A stretch of 32,439 nucleotides of DNA from an uncultured Bacteroides sp. Lineage in GTDB: Bacteria; Bacteroidota; Bacteroidia; Bacteroidales; Bacteroidaceae. The notes beneath the pieces are model-generated. The model worked only from the letters and a program-made list of their open reading frames with translations, ran no database searches and had not been told where the DNA came from. A program made the position numbers and the translations under genes. Location of the stretch: positions 1 through 32,439 of the forward strand of contig URDR01000032.1 in assembly GCA_900546645.1 (NCBI GenBank). The letters are read 5' to 3'. The first letter of the stretch is position 1, and each line of letters starts with the position of its first letter. Below, in pieces: positions 16,314 to 24,542 of the stretch.

Positions 16314-17009
16314 ATGAGACACTTGGTTTTGTTTTTAAGTTTTTTGATGTGTACATTGGTTTCTTCCGCCCAGTATTGTAGTCTTCAAGAAGGTCGGAAG
16401 CTGTATTATGCCGTTTCTGACGGGGGAAACGAATCGGAGGCTTATACATTAGTCTCTGATGTTACAGAAAGGAATGACTCTTGTTTTATTACGTTAAGCG
16501 ACTGGATACCCCAGTTAAGTGGACAAATGAAGGATTCTTTGTTTACGAGTCAAGTGGTGTATGCAAATGGGTGTACATTAATCTATCTGCAGGATGAAGA
16601 CAGCGAGAAACAGAACATCAACGCTATGTTGGCGGGAATGTTGAGCGAAAAAGAATTGGCAAAGGCCCAAGAAGAATTTAGTGTGGAAGGACAAATCTGC
16701 TTGTTGCTGAACGATGAGATTAAGAAAGGCGATAAGATAACTCCATGCAAACAGACGATTCATGTAGGACCTTTATCGATTACTACTTCGTTAAAGGGGA
16801 AATATGCAGGGATTGAAGCCGTATCTGTTCCTGCCGGAGAGTTTGAATGCATAAAAGTGGTTTATACCTTGAAAAGCAAGATGCTTCTTTTTTCTGACAC
16901 GGTTGAAGTTACAGAGTGGTATGCTGAGGGAATAGGCTTGGTAAAGCAAGAGGAAGTGAATAAAAAGAGTGACCGGAAAAAGATTAAGCTATTAAAACGG
17001 GTAGAATAA
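16314..17009 (+). CDS. Secreted DUF3108-like (TapB-type) protein
   Basis: The 231-residue protein has a clear signal peptide (LVLFLSFLMCTLVSSAQ). The mature part is beta-rich and contains the pattern VPAGEFECIKVVYTLKSK followed by VEVTEWYAEGIGLVKQEE, which is characteristic of the DUF3108-like group of periplasmic or surface proteins in Bacteroidetes. Their biochemical role is not established. The start codon ATG at 16314 immediately precedes the signal peptide. The gene lies inside the pair of 141-bp repeats but outside the AT-rich cassette, and its base composition resembles the core genes. An IS remnant begins a few bases after its stop codon. No strong promoter is visible; AATCTTTG near 16194 is a weak candidate. 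Confidence 0.7.
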   Translation: MRHLVLFLSFLMCTLVSSAQYCSLQEGRKLYYAVSDGGNESEAYTLVSDVTERNDSCFITLSDWIPQLSGQMKDSLFTSQVVYANGCTLIYLQDEDSEKQNINAMLAGMLSEKELAKAQEEFSVEGQICLLLNDEIKKGDKITPCKQTIHVGPLSITTSLKGKYAGIEAVSVPAGEFECIKVVYTLKSKMLLFSDTVEVTEWYAEGIGLVKQEEVNKKSDRKKIKLLKRVE

Positions 17010-17015
17010 GTAAAC

Positions 17016-17527
17016 CAATAGTTCGTTAAAAATTAGCCTGGTCTAAGCGGCTCTGGCAGTAAATAAAATGAGTTACTTGAAAAAGTCTGTCAATTAAATG
17101 CGTGTCAGGTTCAATCCCAGACACGCAAATAAATCGTTCAAGCATGTAAGAACAGTACCAGTCCACAAAATTCTTCTCACAGCTTTCCAGCGTTACGTTG
17201 TCTGGGGCTGTACATAGCCTAAAGTCATACATTCATGGTCGTCAACGGTTATTTCCAGACCACGTCTGTGTTCACCAGCACAACCGGACTAGAAACAGCC
17301 AATCCACGGCGTTTTGCTGCCTGATTTTGGAATGAACGACGAATCAACGACTATCGCCTTACGACCACCTTTAAGGTATTCCCTGATGGTGGCTTCATTG
17401 AAGGATAAACAGTCAAAGCTGTCATTCTCAAAAATGTTTCGGTATGTCTGTTCCTTGAAGGAAATTGATGCGGTCAGGTATGGCCATGAACAATTTTATA
17501 GCATCCATGAATACTTTCTGAAAAGAT
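17016..17527 (-). mobile_element. Decayed IS4-type element, left remnant
   Basis: The minus strand encodes broken pieces of a DDE transposase. There is an N-terminal piece (MDAIKLFMAIPDRINFL), then in another frame EQTYRNIFENDSFDCLSFNE and GGRKAIVVDSSFIPKSGSKTPW with the first catalytic Asp. A TAG stop follows in place of a Trp codon (WIGCF-stop-SGCAGEHRRG), then an internal deletion, and finally the C-terminal piece MLERFICVSGIEPD. The left end CAATAGTTCGTTAAAAA (17016) is shared with the right remnant. Frameshifts, a stop and a deletion show that it is dead. The family call rests on the resemblance of these blocks to IS4-type transposases. Confidence 0.75.
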
Positions 17528-17530
17528 TTG

Positions 17531-17538
17531 TATTTTTG
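17531..17538 (+). promoter_or_regulatory. -7 box of the membrane regulator gene
   Basis: TATTTTTG matches TAnnTTTG exactly and begins right where the transposase remnant ends. Its position rules out the TTG codon at 17528 as the start and supports ATG at 17567. No -33 element is seen. Confidence 0.5.
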
Positions 17539-17566
17539 TATTCAAATTAAATATAATGAAAATAAT

Positions 17567-18334
17567 ATGAAACCCCAAACAGCATTTATAATATTCTTGT
17601 CAATAATAATGCCTTCAATATTTTTAGGCTATCATAACTATATGGTAGCTCAAGAAAATATAATAGAAGATGTAAATCAAGCATTGGCTACAACCATTTT
17701 GAAAAGGTCTTCAGACCGAATAACAGCTGATACATTGAATTTATATAGGCAAGAACTTAAAATAAATCAATTAGAGAATACGTCATATCTTTCTTTATGT
17801 ACAGAGGAACCAAGTAAGATTACATTTTGTAGTGATACTATGAGCTATAAAGTTGGAGAAGAACGATTCTATATAAGAGCTTACCCTAATTGTTCTAAAG
17901 CTGCCATTTTGGGAATGTCAGACCAAAAAGTACCATCAGTATTATTTACTATTAGTTTATTTTGGGGTATGTTTTCTATGATATACTTTTACAGAAAAAA
18001 CAAAATGACTATTAGTGCTAATCCTGATATTCCTGTAATAAAAGTGGGTTCATTAAGTTTTTATCAAGATTCCAATATTTTTTTAGATAATCAGAGACAA
18101 GAAATTTATTTTACTCCAATGCAGCTTCAACTTATGAAAATGTTTGTGGAAAGTAAAAACCACAAACTATCCGTAGAAGAGATATGCAATACTCTTTGGC
18201 CAGGTAAAGAAGATGCAAGAGATACTCTATATGCACTTATTCGTAGATTAAAACCGATTGTAGAAAAAACAAGTAATATAAGGATAATGGCAGAAAAAGG
18301 TCACTACTATGTCCTAAAGATTAAAAGCAGCTGA
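17567..18334 (+). CDS. Membrane-anchored winged-helix transcription regulator (ToxR/CadC-like layout)
   Basis: Counted from ATG 17567 the protein has 255 residues. A first membrane helix (about 6-22) is followed by an extracytoplasmic domain of about 100 residues (Cys78, Cys88, Cys109), a second membrane helix (about 124-142) and a C-terminal OmpR/PhoB-type winged helix (about 158-252). The latter shows YFTPMQLQLMKMF, LSVEEICNTLWPG, the recognition helix ARDTLYALIRRLKP and the wing AEKGHYYVL. There is no kinase or receiver domain, so this looks like a one-component sensor that acts on DNA from the inner membrane. The domain order is reversed from ToxR: the DNA-binding part is C-terminal. It lies directly upstream of the TonB receptor and is the likely regulator of it. 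It is AT-rich relative to the flanks. Confidence 0.8.
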   Translation: MKPQTAFIIFLSIIMPSIFLGYHNYMVAQENIIEDVNQALATTILKRSSDRITADTLNLYRQELKINQLENTSYLSLCTEEPSKITFCSDTMSYKVGEERFYIRAYPNCSKAAILGMSDQKVPSVLFTISLFWGMFSMIYFYRKNKMTISANPDIPVIKVGSLSFYQDSNIFLDNQRQEIYFTPMQLQLMKMFVESKNHKLSVEEICNTLWPGKEDARDTLYALIRRLKPIVEKTSNIRIMAEKGHYYVLKIKSS

Positions 18335-18335
18335 T

Positions 18336-18364
18336 TGTCTGTTAAATGTCAGTGTCTTGTCAGT
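18336..18364 (+). promoter_or_regulatory. Three 11-bp-phased direct repeats, candidate operator
   Basis: TGTCTGT (18336-18342), TGTCAGT (18347-18353) and TGTCAGT (18358-18364) start exactly 11 bases apart, one helical turn, beginning one base after the regulator stop codon. The array ends 42 bases before the -7 box of the receptor gene. OmpR/PhoB winged helices typically bind tandem direct repeats at this spacing. Confidence 0.65.
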
Positions 18365-18406
18365 CAAATATTAGCTTCAATAATAGAATTTAATTTCTTA
18401 TGATTA

Positions 18407-18414
18407 TACTTTTG
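18407..18414 (+). promoter_or_regulatory. -7 box of the TonB receptor gene, no -33
   Basis: TACTTTTG is a perfect -7 box. The region 18 to 24 bases upstream has no TTTG or TTG, which suits a promoter that depends on an activator bound at 18336-18364. The box places the transcript start near 18420, so the ATG at 18417 cannot be the start of translation. Confidence 0.6.
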
Positions 18415-18437
18415 CAATGTACAAATACTGCAAAAAT

Positions 18438-20783
18438 ATGAATAGAAGAAAACTTTATTTTTTGATTTTATTTTTGATGCTATGCACTCTATCTGTATGG
18501 TCTCAAAATATAGTAAAAGGTGTTATTACAGACAAAGAGTATCAACCCATAGTAGGAGCCTCTGTTATTATAAGAGAAAAAAATGATTCTTTAGATTGTA
18601 AAGGTTGTATAACCAATGAATACGGACAGTTTACTATTGACAAAATTAATTCCGGCGATTATCTATTGGAAGTACGATTTATCGGATATATCAATTATAT
18701 TAAAGAGCTTACAGTCAATAAACCTATTGATATTGGAGAAATCATTTTAACGGAACAAACTCTCAATCTTGATGAAGTTATAGTAAAAGGAAAACATTCT
18801 ATTGTTAAAGTAGAAGGTAACTCAATTATATATAAAGCCAATGTCATAAAAGAAAGATATGCACCAACAACAGCCTATGATTTATTAATGAAGGTGCCGA
18901 GAGTTACAGGCGATGGAGATGCTATTTCTCTCATGGGAGCCAATAATCTGATGGTTGTAATTGATGGTAAGACTACAACAATGGAACAAGAACAAGTCTT
19001 CCAACAACTGAAAGCTCTCGCACCTGATAAAGTAAAGAATATAGAAATATTCTATAATGCGCCAGCTAAATATCATTTTAATGGAGCAGTCATTAATATA
19101 ACTACTACTTTGGGGAGTTTAAGTGAATATTCTGTATACCTTGATGTCGCGGCTAAACAAACCCGTAAAACCTCTACTGATGACAGAGCTAGTCTACTAT
19201 GGTCAAATAAGGGTATAACTTCATTAACTTCTGTGGGATATATATATAATAATCAATGGAGCAAAACAACATATCAACTTTATCCAGACAATACATTCAC
19301 TAATCCATATAGAGAACGAGATGCCATAAATTGCTTATATGGAAATAAATATCATGTGAGTGAAGATTTGACATTTCAATTCTCACCAGATTATCGTTTG
19401 ATAATAGACTATTATGGAATGTTCAATAATAATAACAGTATTACAAATACGAATATATGGCAACAGACAGCACAAAATATGAAAGCTCTGTCAAAGGAAC
19501 ATACAAATGAGACATTACATACAGCTGGTATTCAAGCTGATTTGAAAAATGATTGGACATTGGGAATGCGTTATAAATCATATACTTCGCCATTCACGCA
19601 ACGGTATATATCAGATAAAGAAACGGAAGAACTGATACTGCCAGACAACTATCTGCAACAGTCTTATCAAGATGTAGATAATGTAAAAGCAAGTATAGAC
19701 AAAGCCTTTACATTCAGCTCAACATCATCACTCTCTTTTGGTTTTACACATCAATATAATCGTTCAAATATGAAGATAACAGGCGTAGAGCAAATGACTT
19801 ATGATTGCCAAACGGAAAATTTGGAAGCTATATATGTACAAGGCAATTTTACTGCATTTAAACGTCTGAATGTTATGCTTGGAATCCGTGGAGAATATAT
19901 TAAGTCTACTAGAAATAACATACTTACAGATGAACATACAATTCTTTGGAATGAATTTGCTTTATTTCCAACCGCTACACTTGGATTACCAGTTGGACAT
20001 AGTAATTTTCTTCAGTTTCAGCTTATCAGCCAAAAGCAATACCCATCATTTTGGGCTATCAGTCCAGAAACAACCGTCATTGATGAACGCACCATTGAAA
20101 CAGGAAATCCTGAATTAAAACCTAGTCGTATTTATGATGCTTCGTTGATGTTCATTTTACACCAAAAATGGTTTTTTATTTTGGGGTGTACTTATACTCC
20201 GGACTATTTTGCCAACATACCTCATCAAGATGCAGGTACAGGAAAAACCGTCTACCGTTATGAAAATTATGATTTTTCCTTATTTAATAATCTAAGTATC
20301 ATGCATCCGATGAGTTTTGGGAACTATAACGGACGTATAGCTCTTCATGTATTGCGAATGCAGGACAAAATAGGTGATTTTTATGGTTCTTCATTTAATA
20401 ATGAAAAATGGGTATGGGCTACTTCTTTAAATAACACATATAAGATACCATTAGGTAAAAAATGGGGTAATCTTTTTGTGGAAGCAAATTTCCGTTATCA
20501 GGCACCAGCTATTCAGGGAATATATCGTTTATCAGATACCTTTGCTCTTGATGCAGATGTACGTTGGAATCCCACAAATCGCTTGTCTGTTGCCATAAGT
20601 CTTGATAATATATTAAGAAAAGCAACTCCAAGAGAGTTTAAAGTTATAACGAATGGACAAGAAAGTATTCTGAATGGTTATAACACACGTACAGCCATGC
20701 TCCGCCTAACAATCAATCTTGGAAAGAATAAAGAATTACCTGAAAATACAGGAGTAGATACATCAAGATATGGGCGTCAATAA
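18438..20783 (+). CDS. TonB-dependent outer-membrane beta-barrel receptor
   Basis: From ATG 18438 the product has 781 residues. A signal peptide (KLYFLILFLMLCTLSVWSQ) is followed by a carboxypeptidase-D-like regulatory domain (about 22-105; VKGVITDKEYQPIVGASVII), the LNLDEVIVKGK segment, a plug (about 125-215; PTTAYDLLMKVPRVTGDGDAISLMGANNLMVVIDGK and PAKYHFNGAVINITT) and a C-terminal barrel of the outer-membrane beta-barrel family type. This architecture is distinct from SusC and no SusD gene follows. Substrates of this group are mostly unknown. The gene has its own -7 box and lies 103 bases after the membrane regulator. It is clearly more AT-rich than core genes and is bracketed by IS remnants, so transfer is likely. 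I preferred this ATG over 18417 because of the promoter. Confidence 0.88.
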   Translation: MNRRKLYFLILFLMLCTLSVWSQNIVKGVITDKEYQPIVGASVIIREKNDSLDCKGCITNEYGQFTIDKINSGDYLLEVRFIGYINYIKELTVNKPIDIGEIILTEQTLNLDEVIVKGKHSIVKVEGNSIIYKANVIKERYAPTTAYDLLMKVPRVTGDGDAISLMGANNLMVVIDGKTTTMEQEQVFQQLKALAPDKVKNIEIFYNAPAKYHFNGAVINITTTLGSLSEYSVYLDVAAKQTRKTSTDDRASLLWSNKGITSLTSVGYIYNNQWSKTTYQLYPDNTFTNPYRERDAINCLYGNKYHVSEDLTFQFSPDYRLIIDYYGMFNNNNSITNTNIWQQTAQNMKALSKEHTNETLHTAGIQADLKNDWTLGMRYKSYTSPFTQRYISDKETEELILPDNYLQQSYQDVDNVKASIDKAFTFSSTSSLSFGFTHQYNRSNMKITGVEQMTYDCQTENLEAIYVQGNFTAFKRLNVMLGIRGEYIKSTRNNILTDEHTILWNEFALFPTATLGLPVGHSNFLQFQLISQKQYPSFWAISPETTVIDERTIETGNPELKPSRIYDASLMFILHQKWFFILGCTYTPDYFANIPHQDAGTGKTVYRYENYDFSLFNNLSIMHPMSFGNYNGRIALHVLRMQDKIGDFYGSSFNNEKWVWATSLNNTYKIPLGKKWGNLFVEANFRYQAPAIQGIYRLSDTFALDADVRWNPTNRLSVAISLDNILRKATPREFKVITNGQESILNGYNTRTAMLRLTINLGKNKELPENTGVDTSRYGRQ

Positions 20784-20815
20784 AAACTTTTCAAGTTTTA
20801 TAATAAAGAAAAAGA

Positions 20816-21147
20816 CAATAGTTCGTTAAAAAATAGCCAAGCCTAAGCGGCTCTAGCAGTAAATAAAATGAGTTCTTTGAAAAGTTTGTCAATAACTTGC
20901 GGGTCTGGGCTAATCCCAAACACGCAAATAAATCGTTCAAGCATATAAGCATTGTGTATGAAGGACTTGCAGGAGGATATGGAATAGGTTATTCCGAGTC
21001 TCTTACACGCCGCTTTGGCCAAGTTGATAGCTGCAAGCGACGCATTGAAGTGAAAATCCAACTTCCTGAAGTCGGTTGACTGACAGTTGGTGATTCCTGC
21101 ATGCTGCTTTCCATCTCTAAAGCAAAACTCCAGCTGGAATCTGTTGT
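20816..21147 (-). mobile_element. Decayed IS4-type element, right remnant (transposase C-terminus)
   Basis: The minus strand reads as an uninterrupted C-terminal part of an IS4-type transposase: RFQLEFCFRDGKQHAGITNC, which would hold the third catalytic acidic residue, then LDFHFNASLAAINLAKAACK and MLERFICVFGISPDPQVIDK. The N-terminal half is missing; homology stops near 21147. The element end CAATAGTTCGTTAAAAA (20816) and the final 100 bases match the left remnant at 17016, in the same orientation. It is too short to be active. Confidence 0.8.
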
Positions 21148-21161
21148 TTAACTTTTAATTT

Positions 21162-21181
21162 TTCGGTAAAAATTTACCGAA
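21162..21181. repeat. Perfect 9-bp inverted repeat
   Basis: TTCGGTAAA (21162-21170) and TTTACCGAA (21173-21181) form a palindrome with a 2-base centre, just outside the transposase remnant and ahead of the sRNA terminator. It might mark a junction or be a protein site; nothing else supports a role. Confidence 0.5.
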
Positions 21182-21219
21182 GTATTGAGTAAACTGAAAA
21201 CGGCTGTTTATTTACGGGC

Positions 21220-21283
21220 AAAAAAAGGAGTACCGCTGTACTCCAACCTTTGTTAACCTTAAATCTAATACTATGAAAAACAC
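21220..21283 (-). ncRNA. Candidate small RNA, copy 2
   Basis: This is identical over the transcribed part to copy 1 at 15914-15977. It has a canonical promoter (21288-21318), a transcript of about 62 bases, and a terminator GGAGTAC-loop-GTACTCC (21227-21244) followed by seven T on the minus strand. Two identical stand-alone promoter-to-terminator units in one window argue for a multicopy sRNA family in this genome. Confidence 0.6.
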
Positions 21284-21287
21284 AGTG

Positions 21288-21318
21288 CAAAGGTACGGAC
21301 TTTTCTGAAACCTGCAAG
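21288..21318 (-). promoter_or_regulatory. Promoter of sRNA copy 2
   Basis: CTTG (21315-21318) is followed after 19 bases on the minus strand by the perfect -7 box TACCTTTG (21288-21295), as in copy 1. Confidence 0.75.
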
Positions 21319-21441
21319 GATTTAGGCGTGAAAAAGCTGTTTTATAACATCTATTAATAATCTTACGGTTTGTTTCTGATTTGGAAACACTTTCCTTATA
21401 ATATGTTAACAAAACAGAACGGACTGGGAGAAGAAAATAAA

Positions 21442-21477
21442 AGAACGGGCTGTCTCAAAACTGAGGCAGCCTGTTCT
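21442..21477 (-). terminator. Terminator of the GH43-GH51 operon
   Basis: AGAACGGGCTGTCTC (21442-21456) pairs with GAGGCAGCCTGTTCT (21463-21477) with G-U wobbles. On the minus strand the stem is followed by TTTTATTTTC. Confidence 0.8.
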
Positions 21478-21499
21478 GTTTGGTAGTTATAAGGCGGAT

Positions 21500-23473
21500 T
21501 TACATCTTCTTGAATTTATAGATAGCAAAAGTCATAGCTCCTACTTCAGTATTCAAGATGTTTCCTTCGATGTGAACAGAAGATTCTTTCGGAGTAACCA
21601 AGTTCGGGTTATCCAATGTATTTTCTGCTTCCAGATTATCTGAATGAAGGGTGATGCATTTTCCTTCGCCTAATTTAACTGATTTCTTCAGTCCTTTGAA
21701 TTCCAAGTTTACTTTCTGAGCTTTGTCGGAAGTATTGGCAATCTTCACGATATAAGTCTGGGTAGGTTCATCCCATGCTGCACTTGCGAACAGACCATTC
21801 TGACCTTCCTGACCGCTTACGGCTTTTTTGTTCATTGTCAACGGAACTACGTTTGTTCCCTTGTTATGACCATATAAAGCCTGCACATGCCAGCTGCAAG
21901 AGCGAACCGAGCGGAGGTTGTCAAACCAAATTAAGTCTGGACGCCACTGCCATCCTTCTACGTGAGCCAACAGCGGTGCATAAGTAGCCATGTCAACTAC
22001 ATCAGCATTACGTTCTACTCCGGTCAAGAAGGCAGCTTCAAGCAATGAAGCGTGGAAGTGATTCCATTTTTTACCTGCTCCATGACAAGCATATTCACCG
22101 GCAAAGACCTTCGGACCTTTGCGGTCATAATTGTCATAACGGTTACCAGATTTCAAGAACCAGTCTTCCGGGCGATAGAAGTGTTCATCTACAAGGTCTA
22201 CTTTCAGTTTCTTCATTTCCGGCCACAGATATTCAAAGTCGTGTCCTTCAGAGTTCGGACCAGACGAACCGATGATTTTCATGTCAGGATATGCCTTGCG
22301 GATTGCTTCAACAAACGGTTTGAGATGCTCCGGATATTCAGGACCCCATTGTTCGTTTCCTATACCGATAAACTTCATGTTAAACGGAGCGGGATGACCC
22401 ATTTCAGCACGAAGCTTTCCCCATTTGGTATCAGTGCCTCCATTGGCAAATTCAATCAGGTCGAGTGCGTCTTGGATATAAGATTCCAAATCATTTACAC
22501 ATACATGTGCTTTCGGGTCACTGTTCTGGAACTGGCATGACAATCCGCAGCTCAATACTGGCAGAGGTTCTGCTCCCATGTCTTCAGCCAAGAGGAAGAG
22601 TTCATAGAATCCCATACCGTAAGTCTGGAAATAGTCAGGGAAGAAGCGGTGAGGGAAGGTGTAATGCCAACGGTTTTCGTTGATAGGACGGTTTTCTACC
22701 GGACCAACAGAGTTTTTCCAGTTATAGCGAGTGGCCAAGTCAGTACCTTCTACGATACATCCGCCTGGGAAACGGAATACACCCGGTTTGGTGTCAACCA
22801 AAGCTTGTACCAGGTCTTTTCGCAAGCCGTTTTCACGTCCTTTCCAAGTATCTACCGGGAACAGAGAAACATGTTCCAAATCAACGTTTCCCGGAGAAGC
22901 CAGGAAGATACGCAAGTGAGCTTTCGCTTGTGTTTCTCCCGGAGTAAGGATGATTTCATATTTCTTCCATTCTTTTGAGTTGATGGCAATTTCCTGTGAG
23001 GTAATTACCTGCGATTCGCCCATGGTGGCATTGTTAATCAATTCTACATTGATTTTCTGGTTTTCGCCACGTGCCCACACGCTGAAACGGTATTTTTCAT
23101 TGGCTTTAATACCGATTCCGAAGAAACCCTTGTTTTCAATGCCGGTGCGCTTGTGTGCATGTCCCGGATCGCCAAGGCTTACATAGTGCGGATTACGTTC
23201 AAACGGACCGTCGTTTTTTAAAGTTACGTTTCCGAAAATATCCCATCCCATGAAGTTTTGTGGGAAATCGAATGAGCGGTTTTTGATCAGTTCTGCGTAT
23301 AAACCTCCGTCGGCACCATAGTTGATGTCTTCAAAAAAATGTCCGTACATGGTCGGTTTGATTTCAGCCCCTATTTTATTGGCTTGAATGACCATGTTGT
23401 TTGCGTCCTGGGCATTCAGGTTCATACCTGCAGATAATGCCAACGCTGAAAGAAATGCTAAGTGTTTGTTCAT
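21500..23473 (-). CDS. GH51 alpha-L-arabinofuranosidase, exported
   Basis: From ATG 23473 the protein has 657 residues. The longer frame would need a TTG start and would add residues before the signal peptide, so I rejected it. A signal peptide (AFLSALALSAGMNLNAQ) is followed by the GH51 N-terminal block IGAEIKPTMYGHFFEDINYGADGGLYAELIKNRSFD, a carbohydrate-binding-like beta insert (about 75-210), the TIM barrel (about 215-500) and a C-terminal beta domain. The acid/base Glu374 lies in GIGNEQWG and the nucleophile Glu460 in VFAGEYACHG. It removes arabinofuranosyl groups from arabinan or arabinoxylan fragments, most likely in the periplasm. It lies 45 bases after the GH43 gene in the same operon. 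Confidence 0.93.
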   Translation of the reverse strand: MNKHLAFLSALALSAGMNLNAQDANNMVIQANKIGAEIKPTMYGHFFEDINYGADGGLYAELIKNRSFDFPQNFMGWDIFGNVTLKNDGPFERNPHYVSLGDPGHAHKRTGIENKGFFGIGIKANEKYRFSVWARGENQKINVELINNATMGESQVITSQEIAINSKEWKKYEIILTPGETQAKAHLRIFLASPGNVDLEHVSLFPVDTWKGRENGLRKDLVQALVDTKPGVFRFPGGCIVEGTDLATRYNWKNSVGPVENRPINENRWHYTFPHRFFPDYFQTYGMGFYELFLLAEDMGAEPLPVLSCGLSCQFQNSDPKAHVCVNDLESYIQDALDLIEFANGGTDTKWGKLRAEMGHPAPFNMKFIGIGNEQWGPEYPEHLKPFVEAIRKAYPDMKIIGSSGPNSEGHDFEYLWPEMKKLKVDLVDEHFYRPEDWFLKSGNRYDNYDRKGPKVFAGEYACHGAGKKWNHFHASLLEAAFLTGVERNADVVDMATYAPLLAHVEGWQWRPDLIWFDNLRSVRSCSWHVQALYGHNKGTNVVPLTMNKKAVSGQEGQNGLFASAAWDEPTQTYIVKIANTSDKAQKVNLEFKGLKKSVKLGEGKCITLHSDNLEAENTLDNPNLVTPKESSVHIEGNILNTEVGAMTFAIYKFKKM

Positions 23474-23518
23474 GGTTCTATTTTTTAATTTAATATGTGA
23501 CAAAAATAATAAAAATAT

Positions 23519-24505
23519 TTATTTAACGACTCCTTCCGTTGTCATTTGCATGCGTTTCATTGTTCCGTCTTGATTATAATGTAAGTAATCAATGCAGATG
23601 GCACGTCGGAAACCGCATCCGTGAGGATTGATACTTCCGTTGTGATAGATGAAGTATGATTTTCCTTTAAAGTCTATGATTGACTGATGGTTTGTATTCG
23701 AGTTTCCGGCTATTTCGTTTAATATACCTTTGTATTCCCAAGGACCATTGATGCTTTTACTCATGGCATAGCATATTTTTTCGGGAAATTCAGATGCAAA
23801 CGACAAATAATACCAGTCACCATGTTTATGTATCCAGGGTGCTTCGGTGAAGCGTGGAAGTGAGATAGGCATAATCGGACCGTCTAATTCAATCATATTC
23901 TTTTTTAGCTTGGCATAATAACATTGTGTATTTCCCCAGAACAGATAAGCTTGTCCGTCATCGTCAATAAATACAGTAGGGTCAATATCATCCCATCCGA
24001 TGGAAGTATATTGGGTCGTCATGTTATTTGTGATTAAAGCAGAGCCTCGTGCGTCCTTGAAGGGTCCTACCGGAGAATCAGCGACTGCCACTCCGATTGA
24101 TTTGCCGGGAATAGTGGCATGCTCTACGGTGACATACCAATAGAATTTGCCGTTGCGTTCAATTACCTGACTTGCCCATGCTTCTCCTTTTGCCCATTTA
24201 AACTCTTTTGCTTTAAATGTATAGGCGTGTTCGGTAAAAGTCTTCATGTCTTTTGTAGAAAGGATACACCATTCATTCATCAGATAATACTGTTCGGGAG
24301 CGGGGCATTCATCATGTCCGGCGTAAATATAGACTGTACCGTTGTGAACCAGAGCGGCGGGGTCGCCCAAGTATTTATAGTTTACTATAGGATTGCCTTT
24401 GGCTACGAAGGTGGTATCTTTTTGAGCAGCAGACATTGCGGTTGCTCCGATTGTCAGAACCAGACAAGATAAGATAGTTTTCAGTTGAGAAAGAATGTTT
24501 TTCAT
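23519..24505 (-). CDS. GH43 glycosidase, exported (arabinofuranosidase or xylosidase type)
   Basis: The 328-residue protein has a signal peptide (TILSCLVLTIGATAMSAA) and a single five-bladed propeller with the GH43 catalytic triad: Asp48 in YLGDPA (base), Asp175 in DDIDPTVFID (pKa modulator) and Glu221 in RFTEAPWIHK (acid). No extra C-terminal beta-sandwich domain is present, so it is a compact member. The pairing with GH51 and a divergent HTCS matches the arrangement in arabinan utilisation loci of B. thetaiotaomicron, so arabinose-containing oligosaccharides are the likely substrates; the exact linkage is not decided by the sequence. It is the first gene of the operon, with a 127-base leader containing a long hairpin. 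Confidence 0.9.
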   Translation of the reverse strand: MKNILSQLKTILSCLVLTIGATAMSAAQKDTTFVAKGNPIVNYKYLGDPAALVHNGTVYIYAGHDECPAPEQYYLMNEWCILSTKDMKTFTEHAYTFKAKEFKWAKGEAWASQVIERNGKFYWYVTVEHATIPGKSIGVAVADSPVGPFKDARGSALITNNMTTQYTSIGWDDIDPTVFIDDDGQAYLFWGNTQCYYAKLKKNMIELDGPIMPISLPRFTEAPWIHKHGDWYYLSFASEFPEKICYAMSKSINGPWEYKGILNEIAGNSNTNHQSIIDFKGKSYFIYHNGSINPHGCGFRRAICIDYLHYNQDGTMKRMQMTTEGVVK

Positions 24506-24542
24506 GATATTTTTTTTAAAATTATACTCAGATTGATTTTGG

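Larger units (their letters stand above)
21220..21360. repeat. 141-bp direct repeat, right copy
   Basis: It aligns gap-free with 15914-16054 at about 94% identity. The differences fall almost entirely upstream of the sRNA start. Confidence 0.9.

Noticed and set aside
17528..17566. Upstream TTG start for the membrane regulator
   Set aside because: It lies before or inside the -7 box at 17531-17538; the ATG at 17567 directly precedes a membrane helix.
18417..18437. Upstream ATG for the TonB receptor
   Set aside because: It lies at or before the predicted transcription start and would put polar residues ahead of the signal peptide.
22052..22540. 162-codon plus-strand frame opposite GH51
   Set aside because: Antisense shadow of a gene with both catalytic Glu motifs intact.
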